DNA of 64,000 nt from Mermis nigrescens (GCA_036768485.1 JAVLUZ010000142.1:20240290-20304289); one strand, 5' to 3'; shown: positions 11,142-22,679, counted from the stretch's first letter. A program made the numbers and translations. The notes: generated by a model from the letters alone, not told the origin.

Positions 11142-11398
11142 AATGATATTCTTGTCTTTTGACAGATTGCTGAGGATTTCATAGTCACGCTTTGATAGAT
11201 TATCGCAATGCTTCTTATCATAATTGAAATATGAGCTAAGAGCAATGTCCCGCAATTGATTCTTGATCATCTGCATTTTTACATTGTCACAGTTAAAGGC
11301 AGTTTGTTTCTTGAGAAACCTATCAGTTTCTCAAAAGGTAGCAGATAATCACCATACTCGATCTTCCTAGGTGTAATAGAGTACTTCATACCATAAGT
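11142..11398 (-). pseudogene. Penelope-like element, N-terminal coding remnant
   Basis: Two blocks separated by an in-frame break read as the region before RT: KIEYGDYLLPFEKLIGFSR (about 11318-11372), then LRDIALSSYFNYDKK and DYEILSNLSKDKNIIVL (11142-11276). The 5' end is truncated at the family C junction. Confidence 0.7.
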
Positions 11399-11699
11399 AA
11401 AACCTTGTTTTACCAAATTGAAAGCGCCACTGTGCCATATAATAGTACCCAAAAATTTGAATGTGCAAGGCGTATAAAGGCTTTTGGGGACTATCTTTGT
11501 ACATGAACAAAGGGACCCTGTGCAAAAAACACCGATTCGGGGATAGACACCTACAAAAAATCTACGCGTATGTATTTGCATTCAAAAGTTCCTTAGATTT
11601 GCGACAAATCATTTTTTCAGATGCCTGTAGATTTCCAATTTCAAAACAATTTCAACAGCAGAAACAGCTATTTTAGCACTGTTTTCTTCTACTTGAAAC

Positions 11700-12060
11700 C
11701 AAAAATTTTCGACGTTTCGCGCCAAATGCTACAAATATAGGAAATCAAGCAGTATATCAAGCTTCTAAACATCCATCCCACCAAATTTCACAGATTTTTC
11801 AGGCGCTTCGCGCCAGATTTTCGCTTAAGCCAAAGAAATGTACTGATTATTTCGCATAAAATTGTCAGAAATTTCAAAATTTTTCAAAAAATTTGCGTCA
11901 AAAGTGATTTTAAGTAAAAGTATGCAATTTAAAACGCCGAGAAAACGCTATTTCGCGCGTGAAGGGCAAAGTTTTGGACCTATTTTTGACCGTTTTTGGA
12001 AAAGTTAGGGTACCGCCCCCTCAAGAAAATCCTAGATCCGTCAAAACTACGTATTATGTA
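11700..12060. repeat. Unassigned repeat with palindrome relics
   Basis: Holds two degenerate palindrome copies (GACGTTTCGCGCC near 11718, AGGCGCTTCGCGCC near 11803), ends in CCCCCTCAAGAAAATCCTAGATCCGTC, and resembles the end of a hAT-type MITE. The left end was not found. Confidence 0.4.
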
Positions 12061-12162
12061 TAATATTAAGAGCGAATTTCAAGGCCAACACTAACAGCTT
12101 GCATTAAAAAAAGATAATCAAGAAATGTGATTGTGATTCCAAAAAAACCGTTGCCTTCATTC

Positions 12163-12610
12163 CACGCTTTTTTTGTATTCGGCAAAGATTTTCCCCGATG
12201 TACAAACATTTTTCAAGACCGTGTTTGTACATGTACAAAGATTTTTGGGAAGACAAAAACTGTGAAAAGGTGTCAAATTCATAGACATTTTCGGCGCTTC
12301 GCACCGAAATGAATAATTATTTGTCCTATATATCTTTAAAATGACAGAATTTGCATTAATGATGGAAAAATGTCGGATTTTTCGGCGCTTCGCGCCGTTT
12401 TAAGACAATTTTTAGTAATTTTTGGCATCAGAAACCCAGAAATTAGCTAAAATACATTAGCAAAGGTCGAAAAACCCTGTTTTACCACACTAAAATCGCT
12501 ACTGTACCATATAATAGTACAAAAAATTGCATGTACCCAATGTACAAAGACTTTTGGGGACCATCTTTGTACATGTACAAACGGACCTTGTTGTACAAGA
12601 AAACACACTG
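12163..12610. mobile_element. MITE family C, intact reference copy, 448 bp
   Basis: Ends CACGCTTTTTTTGTA and TACAAGAAAACACACTG, flanked by CTTCATTC/CTTCGTTC (12155-12162 and 12611-12618, 7 of 8). The interior has two palindrome copies, the ACATGTACAAAG words at both ends, and the CTACTGTACCATATAATAGTA block. Confidence 0.85.
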
Positions 12611-12849
12611 CTTCGTTCTGCATACTATCCGACCGTTTTTTCGTAATTTTTCGAATTTACAAACGATGTTGTATTGTAAAGCGTAATTCAGATAGAAATA
12701 TTGAATCTACATATAAAATTTCGATAAGTTTTTTGAAGGAAAGTAAACTCCAATTTATTTATTGACTAAAATTAGAATTCTCATAGTGCGACTGAATAAC
12801 AGCAAGTCCATTGACCATCTGACAAAACAGGTTAGCTACATAACATACA

Positions 12850-13168
12850 TCATCATCATCTGGGAGGAGTTTGGGGTATTCAACCAACCAGAATTCGCAA
12901 TTTTTTACCGTTTTAAGCGTTTTTAGCTATCTATTTGCTCAAGAGTGTCAAATTTTCAGCGCTTCGAGACATATACTAATTTTTTAACTATATTTTGTTC
13001 GATTTGTTCAAACTTTTTGATTTTTTCTATATTTTTGTTTTTATGCTCTCTAAAGAAAAAGCATCGTCAGAAATGTCGATAAATGATGCTTTTGACGCGT
13101 ATCCTTGAGCCGTTTTCGAACCAAAAAGAATACTTCAAAATATCACCACCCCAGAATTTCTATGCTGT
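12850..13168. mobile_element. MITE family D copy
   Basis: It begins near CATCATCTGGGAGGAG, contains TATTTGCTCAAGAGTGTC, a palindrome relic GCGCTTCGAGAC and the AGAAAAAGCATCGTCAGAAAT block, and ends in CTATGCTGTGCATGTCTG. No duplication was resolved. Confidence 0.65.
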
Positions 13169-13223
13169 GCATGTCTGTAAGCTTCATATGTAAATATGTA
13201 TGCATATGCATATATGTACGTAC

Positions 13224-13373
13224 CTTGAATAAGTACGAATTGAGCTGATGAGATACTTGAAGAATCAATAAAAGCGTTGGAAATAAAATAACAAGATTCT
13301 CGTGAAACTCGTGTTCATCGAATTTGACCGGAACAGATTTCATATACATTATATCACCCATAGTCGAAAACGC
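13224..13373 (-). CDS. Pix: PIX exon: first half of PH domain
   Basis: A 150-bp, phase 0-0 exon with acceptor ttatctatag and donor TTCAAG|GTACGT. The 50-residue peptide includes TMGDIMYMKSV and ENLVILFPTLLLIL, which align with the PIX PH start (the MG/LGNV.YMS block and the LLLFPNVLLML strand). It continues into 5707-6006. Confidence 0.92.
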
Positions 13374-13622
13374 CTATAGATAATAGAAAATAGAGTGCGC
13401 AAATGGTCATGTAAAATAACGACAAAAAACATAGTGAATGACTACAATTCTTACATTTCACTTGATCCTTTTTCACTGATTACAGAAAAATTGAGATTGC
13501 ATAAAATATATTAAAAAAGCAACAAAGAATAAAGTCGTTGAGCTTGACGTAACGTTGAATGCATGGAAACCAACGATGGATACCAAAGGTCAGGGTCAGC
13601 AGGGGGGAGAGAGGTTGCGTAC

Positions 13623-13962
13623 ATACATGCACAGAACGGGAGTTCCGTGGGGGTGGGGGTGTGAAATTTTAAAGTGCCTTTTTTGGGTTAAAAAATGGTA
13701 GGTACGCGTCAAAAACATCGTTTTTCAGCGTTTCTGACGATGTTCTATCTTTCTAGAGCAGAAAAACAAAAAAATTTCCAAAAAATCAAGAAAGTCGGAA
13801 CAAATTGAAAATGTAGTCAAAACATGAGTATAATGGCGCGACGCGCCGAAAATTTGGTACTTTTAAAAAGTCGCCAATTCTGGGTGAAAAATTTTTTGCG
13901 GGGGGGTGAAAAGTTCTCTAGGGGGAACTGAAAAAAACCCCAACCCCCAAGATCATGTATAG
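13623..13962. mobile_element. MITE family D, reverse orientation, 340 bp
   Basis: Runs from ATACATGCACAG to GATCATGTATAG, with flanking octamers TTGCGTAC and TAGCGTAT (6 of 8). The palindrome appears as GGCGCGACGCGCC near 13833. Confidence 0.7.
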
Positions 13963-14117
13963 TAGCGTATCAAGCATATAATGAATTCTCAAGCTGGATT
14001 TCACATCTGACGTGCCATGTTAAGTAAAAATGGGCAGTCTGTAATAAAACGCATTTTAATAATGACAAAATCAACAAATTACTACAGCTTATACACTGTC
14101 ATAGTATTGCGTACAAC

Positions 14118-15797
14118 TAGTGATCGTCCGGGGCTCCGGCCATTTTTGGCCTCCCTGGCCCCGGCCGGGGCAAGTCTTAAAAATTGCCGGGGGCCGCGAA
14201 AAATTTGCTTGATTTTTTCAGTTCTTTTATTGTGTGATAACAGCAGCGTTCTTTTCTCGATATAAACCAAATTAGTCATTTGCATGCTTAAAATAATCAT
14301 ATGATCATTGTCCATCAGCGTAAGCTGGACATTATATGATTGCCTACGAATGACTGAAACGGTTAATATGTTTTTCTCAAGAATATGACAAACTTGTTCT
14401 AAGATATAGGTGTTATAATCAATTAGTATCCTGAGTCAGTTTCATTCGGCATTTGATTTGCCAATGCATATTTACAAAGGAGAATCAAACATACTGAGTC
14501 CGAGTTTGGAAACCCTAAAGCGCAAGTACTAAGGTCAGATTTACGAGTATATATCTGCTGAAGTTTTAAGATTTTCTACAATTATATCACTAAGCTAGAA
14601 TTTTTTTAAACATTCGGATTGAAATGCAGTACAAGAAAATAATATTTAGACGAATCGCCCACACAGTCGTTCAAATATGCGAAAATTCACTCATTTTTTA
14701 ATGGCTAAGACAAAACTTTTGGATTAGATTCTGTTGAAATGTAGATGTCCTCTCTAAAGCGTGGTCCTTTTCACTTAGGTGGTAATGGTCAATATCGAAT
14801 AAAAATTCGCTTAAAATTTCATCTTTGCAAAATTTAGAGCCAATAGCTTAAACACCCCAGAATGATGGAAGCGATGACCTGAACAGTAAGTCTTTTAGAA
14901 TCAGAAAATATGTTTGAGAATTGTGGGTAGTTACTAAAATGTAATTGTGCAATGCAGCTGAACTTGAGGTGTATTAAATGCGCACCAGGGCAATACCATA
15001 TATACATGCACATAGGGGAAGAGGGTGAGGGAGATATTCTGTCCGGCGATTTTGAGCCGATGGAACGTTTTTTGCATCATTTTTGAGGTCAAAAGCTGTA
15101 AAAACGTCAAAATTTATCCGGCGATTCGCGCCAGATTAGTACTTATACGTACTTTTTACTCAAAAAGCGTCCAAAACTGATAAATTTTGGCATTTTTAAG
15201 TGTTAAAAGTGATATATTGCAGTCAAAATGGGCTGAAAATGCTTTTAAAATGCGATATTACCACGAAAAAAACGTTTTATAGGCTATTTTGACCACTTTG
15301 ATCGATAAAACGAAGAGAACGAATCGTTTGGACGGGGATATGTTTTGTACTAAAAAGCCTGAAAATTCAATTTTTGAACGTAGACAACGAAGTTCTAAGC
15401 TAAACAACCACATTCTCAGAACCAGGCATATCCATTTTTGGACTTAGACAACCGTTTTCCGGTGAAACCAACCTGTTTCAAAGGTTGGATAACAATTTTT
15501 CAAACCATGGAAGGTAATGTTCAGCTTGGTAATTGGACAACTACGTTTTGAACCAGAACAACCACATTTTATTTGGAAAGTTGGACGGAAGAACCATTGA
15601 TCATTGCTGGTCGTCTGTCATTACACTATACATGTCTGCTTAGTTTGCATATATATGTACACTATACTATGTTGAATATACAACATACTCTTATACTCAT
15701 ACACTATATAATATAGTATATTATACCCTGCACACCCCGGCCGAAGCCGGGAATTTTCTTCAGCCCCGGCCAAAATAGTTGCCCCGGTCGATCACTA
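14118..15797. mobile_element. GC-armed hAT-like element II, 1680 bp
   Basis: The ends TAGTGATCGTCCGGGG and CCCCGGTCGATCACTA are inverted repeats, with an 8-bp duplication CGTACAAC/CGTACAGC (14110-14117 and 15798-15805, 7 of 8). GC-rich arms of CCGG/GGCC words lie at both ends. The AT-rich interior contains a family E block (15000-15310) and a degenerate ACAACCA repeat (15380-15600). No transposase was recognised. Confidence 0.88.
15000..15320. repeat. Family E repeat copy
   Basis: Contains TGTCCGGCGATTTTGAGC, TGGAACGTTTTTTGCATCAT, the palindrome relic GGCGATTCGCGCC and GATATATTGCAGTCAAAATG. Other copies lie near 18115, 25445 and 35275. The ends are not defined by a duplication. Confidence 0.65.
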
Positions 15798-16883
15798 CGT
15801 ACAGCATAAGCATATACAAATAATATAAGAAGCTCAGTCAGATGCCGGTATCCTTCTTCGCAGATTTTTCGACATTTATATCAGAAACCTCGTTCGTACT
15901 CATACCAAATTTTCCACGAAATGGATCCGTATCCGTAAAAAAATTTTTGGTCAAATATTGGGCCTATAGTTCGAAAAATATGTATATGTAATTGAAATTA
16001 CACTGTTAGGCGTCATCCGACGCTTTTTCATGGTTGGATGGGGATCCCTTCACCCAAAGTTGGCCGTCCCCCACCCCCTCCTCCCAAAGCCTACGTCGAA
16101 TACATCTTTACACCAACTGTAGCTAAACTGATGCCATTATTTGAAAAATAAACTTATTTCAATCAAACCTTCCTGACGAAGTATTCACAAATTGTACGAG
16201 CATAGTTTTCATAGAACCATAGATGGATTTTCTTGTGTCAGTTGATATTTAGAATAAATGCAAAATGAGATCTTCCGATTCGAAGACAGATCGTTAAAAC
16301 ATTGTAGATGTGAGACATAATCGAGTCTGTGCATTGAGGAACTCAAGCTTTTTCTAATCCTTAAACTGCACTAAAGGCGAATTAAAAACGATACAATGCG
16401 CAAATGCAAATTGGCACATGTACGTAGGAGTATTGAAACTCTATAAAGAACATTTAGAGAAAAGTGCTACCGTATAATTTGACTTAAAACGTATCGAGAC
16501 AAACCGAAGGTAAATTTTATTTTAGCGAATATGTAAATTAGCTCGGTTACGCTATAAAAAATGGTGCTGAATTTGAATAATTCAAACTTAGCACGATTTG
16601 AAGAACAAAAATAGCTTTTCTTATTTTTTCCTTTCTCCACAAAACCGCGAGCAACGATGTTTTTGAACGCATCTGATGTAAAATTATGAAACAATTCGCA
16701 TAACACGCGAGAGCCCAAAATTTAAAGCTTTTCCGATAGAAAATAACCAATTTTCCACATATTCTCATTCATTACCATAATTAAAAATTTCGAAGTCTTG
16801 GCGTAACAGCCTCTCTCTATAACATTAGATAAGTCGTGCAGGCAACTGTGCACAAATATAAAAAGTCAAAAGGCATAACTTAC
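15798..16883. other. PIX intron sequence, no gene seen
   Basis: AT-rich. It has a family F fragment near 15990-16095 (CACCCAAAGTTGGCCGTCCC) and otherwise no repeat or exon that I can support. Confidence 0.4.
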
Positions 16884-16964
16884 AGGGCCATCCCAATCGG
16901 TAATATTTCCCGATAGGAGTTCCATTTGAAGTTCTTTTTGTTTTCTACAATCGTTGCAGAAATT
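16884..16964 (-). CDS. Pix: PIX exon: end of DH domain
   Basis: An 81-bp, phase 0-0 exon with acceptor ttttatctag and donor GGCCCT|GTAAGT. The peptide NFCNDCRKQKELQMELLSGN followed by ITDWDGP matches the last DH helix and DH-PH hinge of PIX (the R-K-K-ELE-Q-L...W-G pattern). Confidence 0.92.
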
Positions 16965-17034
16965 CTAGATAAAAGTGAGATTTTAAACGAATTTCAATAA
17001 ATATTAATAAACGGTCCTACATCATCTTGTTGAG

Positions 17035-17220
17035 TGGAATAGTAAGAAGTCATCAATACGAGAAAGAAGCAAAAAGAAAAAAAGAAAAAATGAGGAGAAA
17101 AATAAACAAGTAAATAAATAAATAGATAAATAAAAAGGCAAATACTAAAAAAGAGGAAAATAAGGAAAAAACAACAACAAAAAAGAGAAGAAAGACAGAC
17201 AGATATAGAGGTGCATGATG
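17035..17220. repeat. Purine-rich low-complexity tract
   Basis: A long A/G run on the plus strand made of AAAGAAAAA- and AAATAAATA-like words. The Phe/Leu-rich minus-strand frames over it are artefacts. Confidence 0.8.
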
Positions 17221-17712
17221 CTATTAGTAAGAAGAAGCAAAAAGGACGCGTGAAATAGCACAAGTGTACCTAAAAAGAATTATATTATGAGAGATTACAT
17301 ATTTTATGAGGCGCAAAAGTCTAAATGAAACAGAAAAAGTAGGCAGGATTATAAAACGAAATTTAAAAAATATATAAATTATAAATAATGAAAATAAATC
17401 AAAATATTCGACTGCAACGAGAATAAAACTTAGAAAAAATATGCGACCATGCGCACAAACATAGCTTATAAAAGCATGCGAAATCATTGTGTACCTAGCC
17501 ATATAAAATCAAGCGAAATTGACAAAATTCGCTCGTTTAGAGACAAGACTTCGAAAACATAACTTGCATTGAAAATAGCAATTCTACAGCAGAAAGAGAT
17601 ATTTTCTTAAAAAAACTGTTTAATGCATAATTCGACTTCGTTCGGTTGTAATTTCATCAGTCCTCCTGTCGGATTCTCATACGCGTATTGAATACATAAA
17701 ACGAGATACATG

Positions 17713-18488
17713 CACTGGCGGATGTAGAGGGGTCGATGGGCCCTATGGCCAAAAAATTTTCGGGCGCAATGAAAAACATGTGTATTTTTTGATTTTTTGA
17801 TGATTTTAGTCATTTTTTCATAATTTTTCAAATACTTTCCGACGCTTTGCGCCGGAGTAGTACTCATTAATGACATTTACTGACTTTCTTGGCGCCCTAT
17901 AAAATTTTTTTACGTCAAAAGAGCATTTTTAACCATTGCAATAATTTCTCGAGTACCTTTTGGCGATTTATGTCGATTTTTGCATCAATTTTGCGAGTTT
18001 TTCATTAAAAAACTTAGAACATAGAACATTTTTAGCATTTCGAACATTTTATCGTACGAGAAATAATTCTGCTTAGGATGGCAAAAACTGCTACTATAAG
18101 CATAATGCATACATGCATAGAGGGGTGAGGGGATATTGTCCCCTGAAGGGTCAGCCGGACAGGTACTGTCCGGCGATTTTGAGCTGATGGAACGTTTTTT
18201 GCATCATTTTTGAGGTCAAAAATAGTAAAAACGTCAAAAGTTTTCCAGCGCTTCGCGCCTGATTAGTATTTTTCCGTGCTTTTTACTAAAAAAGCGCCCA
18301 AAATTGATAAATTTGTGCATGTTTAATGTTAAAAGTGATATAATGCCGTCAAATGGACTAAAAATGCTTTTAAAATGAGATATTACCACGAAAAACGTTT
18401 TATAGGCTGCGAACATCTTGAACTTTTTGACCCTCTTAGGAAAATTTGGAGCTTCACCACCTGTCAGAAAATCCCGGATCCGCCACGG
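17713..18488. mobile_element. hAT-type non-autonomous element, 776 bp
   Basis: Ends CACTGGCGGAT and ATCCGCCACGG, with a perfect 8-bp duplication GATACATG (17705-17712 and 18489-18496). It contains a family E block (18110-18420) and two palindrome copies. No transposase. Confidence 0.9.
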
Positions 18489-18599
18489 GATACATGCACA
18501 TTAAATGCATATACAAGATAGCACACAATGTTGATTTAAACAGACACGTGTTATAGAACAAAATACACAGATTTTTTATTCAATTAATAAAATAGGTGT

Positions 18600-18870
18600 T
18601 ATCGAAGGGTTTACTCCTCCCAATGTTTGAAGGCTTTTAGTATTTTTCATGGCTAATAAATGTCTGTTTTATAGCATTCTGCGGTAAATGGCCGTTATTG
18701 ATTAATATCGTCCAATTTTATTAAATTTTTGGGAAATTTTTTTTATGTTCTTTGAAAAAAGAGCATTGTCGGACACTAGAAAATTGTTGTGACGCTTACC
18801 CAACGTTTTCTAAGACCAAACAGACTTTAAAGAAAAAAGTTGTCAAAAGCTGACCCCGTATCCCATTTCT
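18600..18870. repeat. Family D-like degenerate copy
   Basis: Contains a weak form of the AAAAGAGCATTGTCGGACA block and GACGCTTACC. The ends are not resolved. Confidence 0.4.
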
Positions 18871-19026
18871 GTAAATGTCTGCTCGAACGTGCATAAATTG
18901 TGCTACATAAATGCTTACAAAAAATATTTTTCGTAAAACATATAAACTCGTACTCGTACACAACGTATGTACATAACGTGCCATGCAAACACAACTGAAA
19001 TCATTGAAAAATACGCAAACAGCATA

Positions 19027-19180
19027 CAGTGGCGGATCCAGGATTTTCCTAAGGGCGGGGACGGTACCCCTAAGAAGGAAACCCTGACCCAAAAATCGCT
19101 AAAAATCGTTCAAAAATCCATAATTTTGCGTACTATTTTGGGCCAATGGGGAGGGGGCCGCCCCCCTAAATCCGCCCCTG
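19027..19180. mobile_element. hAT-type MITE, 154 bp
   Basis: TIRs CAGTGGCGGATCCAGG and AAATCCGCCCCTG, with a perfect 8-bp duplication ACAGCATA (19019-19026 and 19181-19188). It is one of the smallest elements here. Confidence 0.95.
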
Positions 19181-19559
19181 ACAGCATAAGAATAAGGATA
19201 AAAAATAAAAAGAAAGACTATAATTGAAATTATGAAATTATAAAATGTAGATTTAAATATACTTAATATATAAAATCAGAACGAACAAAGTGAGTGCATC
19301 AAATATTACTGTCGAAAATTCATGAGAGTGCAGGCAAACATTTTTTAAGTAATTAATTCATCATTCTAACTCATTTAATCAATTTTAGAAAATTCTTGTT
19401 TCGATAACTTAGAATTCTATGTACTAGAATAAAAAATGAAGTATATATAAAACAAGGGCACTGAAATTGAAAACTTGAAGGCATGACTGACTGGTAGACT
19501 TTATTAGGACTGTTTAAAAGCATTTAATGAATTTGCGTAGGCACTACATCACACAAATG

Positions 19560-19885
19560 GCCTTGGGTGGGAAATTAATCCCCCTCCCCAGAAAACGTTT
19601 CATATCCCACCCCTCCTCCCGGTAAATTTATTAACCCTCATCAAAGAAGTTGCGATTTTACGAAAGTTCCGAAAAAATTCGTAAAAAAGGAAACTAAATT
19701 TTGTCCAAATTTTTAATTTTTTTTCTGAAATTATTTCCTATGTTCATGTTCTTGAACGATAAAGTATCGTCAGAAATGCCAGAAACCGATATTTTTGGCG
19801 CGTATCATCATTTTTTACCCAAACAGGAGGGCACTTTAAAAATTCACCCCTAAGAATTCCCATGCTGTGCATGTCTGCAGATAAC
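19560..19885. mobile_element. MITE family D copy
   Basis: The family D order is present: GGGTGGGAAATTAATCCCCC, AAAGTATCGTCAGAAATGCC, TTGGCGCGTATCATC, and the end CCCATGCTGTGCATGTCTG. The palindrome is lost. Confidence 0.6.
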
Positions 19886-19939
19886 ACGCACATATTCGTG
19901 TGTAAATACATTACATAATAAGTTCTCGAACTATCTCAC

Positions 19940-19999
19940 CCAAAGATCACGATAGACGGCTATAGCTCTCTGAGTATCACCTCGATCTGAATGATTTTC
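19940..19999 (-). CDS. Pix: PIX exon: DH domain helix
   Basis: A 60-bp, phase 0-0 exon with acceptor tttgttgcag and donor CTTTGG|GTGAGA. ENHSDRGDTQRAIAVYRDLW matches the PIX DH segment (ED.H.DR.D.Q....AF.NL). It links 20460-20589 to 16884-16964. Confidence 0.92.
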
Positions 20000-20235
20000 C
20001 TGCAACAAATTTTTAGAAAAATTAGCAATTTAAAGCCAGAATAAAAAGATTTATAGATGTGAATAAATGTTCTGAATCAACACCAAATATAATTTACTGA
20101 TCTTATTTTATCTGACTTTGATTTCGATTCATAGTAAAGTGATCAACTCAATTATATTTATGTATTCATAATTTATGGTTAAAAAATTATTCCTAATCAT
20201 CGATTCATACTTCAAGTTTGATTCTACTGATTTTC

Positions 20236-20397
20236 AGGCATGTATCTCTGGGAGGAATGGGGGCGGGTTCGAACCCCCCATAAATTCAGAAAAATCTGAC
20301 TTTTAAACGTTATTTTGTGCTATTTTCGGCCTTTTTGGGCTTAGCCCCCAAAATTGGTATTGGTCCCCCCGAAATAGGACGGCCAGCTACGTGCCTG
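20236..20397. mobile_element. MITE family B, 162 bp
   Basis: Ends CAGGCATGTAT and CTACGTGCCTG, with a perfect 8-bp duplication CTGATTTT (20228-20235 and 20398-20405). It sits 63 bases past the donor of the neighbouring PIX exon. Confidence 0.95.
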
Positions 20398-20459
20398 CTG
20401 ATTTTTAAACCAAAATTTGCATTGTATTTCTGACTTTTGCGATTAATAATGAGTATTAC

Positions 20460-20589
20460 TTCAGTGTTTCTTTCCAATTCCTGTAAGAAATTAGGATATT
20501 TCTCAAATCGCCGGAACGGGCTGCTCAAGCCGGTAATCAATCCCATTAGGTCGCTGTTAGATTTATTCATAAACTTCATCAATGCATCC
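20460..20589 (-). CDS. Pix: PIX exon: DH conserved region 3
   Basis: A 130-bp exon with acceptor actcgtcag; its first base completes an Arg codon. It includes LITGLSSPFRRFEKYPNFLQ and then ELERNTE, the most conserved DH block (PIX: L.TGLSKPF.RL.KYP.LL.ELERH). Donor GAA|GTAATA. Confidence 0.95.
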
Positions 20590-20761
20590 CTGACGAGTTA
20601 ATTAATCTTTCGTAAAACATATGTACACAAACAGTTTGATCAGATCGAAGGTAAACGCGCTCGAAAAGTGAAAAGATAGCAGATAAAAGAAAAATACTCA
20701 ATGAGCGTATTCGAGTAATACAAAAATATGGCCAAACTTTTCTTAGCATACAACATATAAG

Positions 20762-21129
20762 CGTAGATGGTCTGGGGGTTGGGATAGTTTTCACACCCCC
20801 CACCAGAAATTTTTTCACCTCCTCCCCCAGAATTTGCGATTTTTTCAAAGTTTTCAAAATTTTTCTAAAAAATTCGTAAATTTCCAGCGTTTTTGCCATC
20901 TATTTGCTCAAAAGCGTCAAATTTTCAGCGTTTCGCGCCATACACTCTTTTTTGACTATATTGTGTTTAATTTGTTCAAATTTTGTCGAGGTTATGTTTT
21001 TATGCCATAGAAAGATCATCAGAAACGACGGAAAACTATATTTTTTACGCGTATCCACATTTTTGGCCCAAAAAAGACGTTTTGAAAATTCACCCCTCCC
21101 CAGAATTCCATGCTGTGCGTGTCTGCATA
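20762..21129. mobile_element. MITE family D, 368 bp
   Basis: It starts at CGTAGATGGTCTGGGGG and ends at GCTGTGCGTGTCTGCATA, with flanking octamers CATATAAG/CACATAAG (20754-20761 and 21130-21137, 7 of 8). It carries the palindrome relic AGCGTTTCGCGCC. Confidence 0.8.
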
Positions 21130-21334
21130 CACATAAGTAACTTTTTGAGAAGAAATGATGTTTTAAATGCATTGCAATAGCAAACAGACTAAGCATTGGC
21201 TTATTTCAAACCAATAAAATGATGGGAATTCTGTATGCATTACGATAGTAAACAAGACAGAACATTGGCTTGTTTCATATATACCGGATAAAACGATTAA
21301 ATTGAAATTATGCATGACACAGGTGACCAATATA

Positions 21335-21712
21335 CATGATCTGGGGGTGGGGGTTTGAAAGGAGTTTCACCCCCTCCAGAAATATTTTCACGCCCCCTAG
21401 AATTCGCGAATTTTTAGCTTTTTAAAAATTTCCTGAAAATTAGCAAAAAAGGTGCTATTTTAAGCGTTTTTAGCCATCTATCTGCTCAAAAAAGTCAAAT
21501 TTTCGGTACTTCGCGACACACTCATTTTTAACTGTATTTTTTAATTTATTGGACTTTTTCGATTTTTTTGTTTTTAGGCTATAGAATGATAGAGCATCGT
21601 CAGAAACGCTAAAAAACGATGTTTTTGCCGTGCACCTACTATTTTTAGGCCCAAATAATACTTTAAAATTTCACAACCCCCCCGGCCCCGGAATTCCTAT
21701 GCTGTGCATATC
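21335..21712. mobile_element. MITE family D copy
   Basis: It begins with CATGATCTGGGGGTGGG and ends with CCTATGCTGTGCAT. The AGAGCATCGTCAGAAACGC block is present. No duplication was resolved. Confidence 0.7.
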
Positions 21713-21759
21713 TAATGACCAGGCACGTAGCTTAAATAAATACAGTAATACTATCGCAC

Positions 21760-21882
21760 CTATTTTTAGCAACTATTTCAACGACTAACGGATGATTGTC
21801 GCAATAAGTTCTTAGAAGATCCTTGAACTTCGGCGCCATTTTCAGAAACAAGCCGCCAATTTTTTGGCTCCTCGAGTTCTTT
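21760..21882 (-). CDS. Pix: PIX exon: DH domain, middle
   Basis: A 123-bp exon with acceptor tttcgcatcag and donor AAATAG|GTGCGA. RSQKIGGLFLKMAPKFKDLL and RTYCDNHPLVV align with PIX (QQRVGGCFL...M..LY.TYC.NHP.AV). Both junction codons resolve to Arg when joined to 22081-22176 and 20460-20589. Confidence 0.95.
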
Positions 21883-22080
21883 CTGATGCGAAATCAATAA
21901 CAAAATTACTTCAAATCATAAAATTGACTGAAAATCTGTAAATAAATAAATTAAACTCAAAACTAATTGAGTTTGCATAGAAAGAAAGCCCTGAGCAAGC
22001 GGTCAAAAAACAAATAAATGTAAAGGATGCTTACGCAGAAAACAAAATTTAGATATAAAATTAAAATTTTTTACTCTCAC

Positions 22081-22176
22081 CTGACACAATGTTCTAAGGT
22101 TAACAACAATTCGCGTTGGCACTCCAATAATTTGTCAATGTTGCAGAATACTTTCAGGAAATCCTTGTCTGATAAT
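22081..22176 (-). CDS. Pix: PIX exon: DH domain helices
   Basis: A 96-bp exon with acceptor actttttcag and donor GTCAG|GTGAGA. LSDKDFLKVFCNIDKLLECQ followed by RELLLTLEHCV matches the PIX helix that reads ISYLMGNLEEI..FQ..L...LEEC. It takes the open codon AT+A from the exon at 25105-25199. Confidence 0.93.
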
Positions 22177-22328
22177 CTGAAAAAGTTCGCAGATAAAGTT
22201 AATTACAAGAAAAATACGAAATAGACTACAACAAATTAATCAAAAAACATAATCATGAGCTATGGGGCATTGTGTACGTTATCGACGAGGGTCGAGTACT
22301 ATGTAATTTCATAATCAAGTGACACTAG

Positions 22329-22497
22329 CAGTCACGTAGCTGGCCGTCCTATTTTGGGAGACCAACACCAATTTTTGGGGGACGAAACCTAAAAAGGCCA
22401 AAAATAGCACAAAATAACGTTTAAAAGGTCCTATTTTTCCGATTTTTCTGCATTTTGGGAGGTCCGAACCTCCCATTCCCTCAGAGATACGTGCCTG
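22329..22497. mobile_element. MITE family B, 169 bp
   Basis: Ends CAGTCACGTAG and ATACGTGCCTG, with a perfect 8-bp duplication GACACTAG (22321-22328 and 22498-22505). Confidence 0.95.
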
Positions 22498-22679
22498 GAC
22501 ACTAGCTTACAAAGGACTAAAAAAGGATTCGTGTAAATACGACAATTGACGTCATATCAAGGCGAAAGAAAGACTAAAAGGGTTAAAGCGACATCCGATA
22601 TAAATTTAAATGAAATTTAATAGAGATAAATCGATATATGTAGGATGGTACAATGTCTCTTAGGGCGGATTACAAGCAT

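Larger units (their letters stand above)
8460..11398 (-). mobile_element. Penelope-like retroelement, 5'-truncated, with nested hAT
   Basis: Penelope-like elements encode a reverse transcriptase and usually a GIY-YIG endonuclease. Both are readable here on the minus strand. The insert lies between two copies of AAAACCTT (8452-8459 and 11399-11406) inside a family C MITE. The N-terminal coding end is cut off near 11390. The frame is broken by a hAT insertion and two frameshifts, so this copy cannot make a full protein. About 125 bases of 3' UTR follow the stop. Confidence 0.92.
8197..11534. mobile_element. MITE family C copy split by a Penelope-like element
   Basis: The outer ends are TCGATTTTTTTGTA and CAAAAAACACCG, flanked by ATTCGGGC/ATTCGGGG (8189-8196 and 11535-11542, 7 of 8). 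Removing 8460-11406 leaves one family C element of about 390 bp whose sequence joins smoothly. The uninterrupted copy at 12163-12610 shows the same order. Confidence 0.85.
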
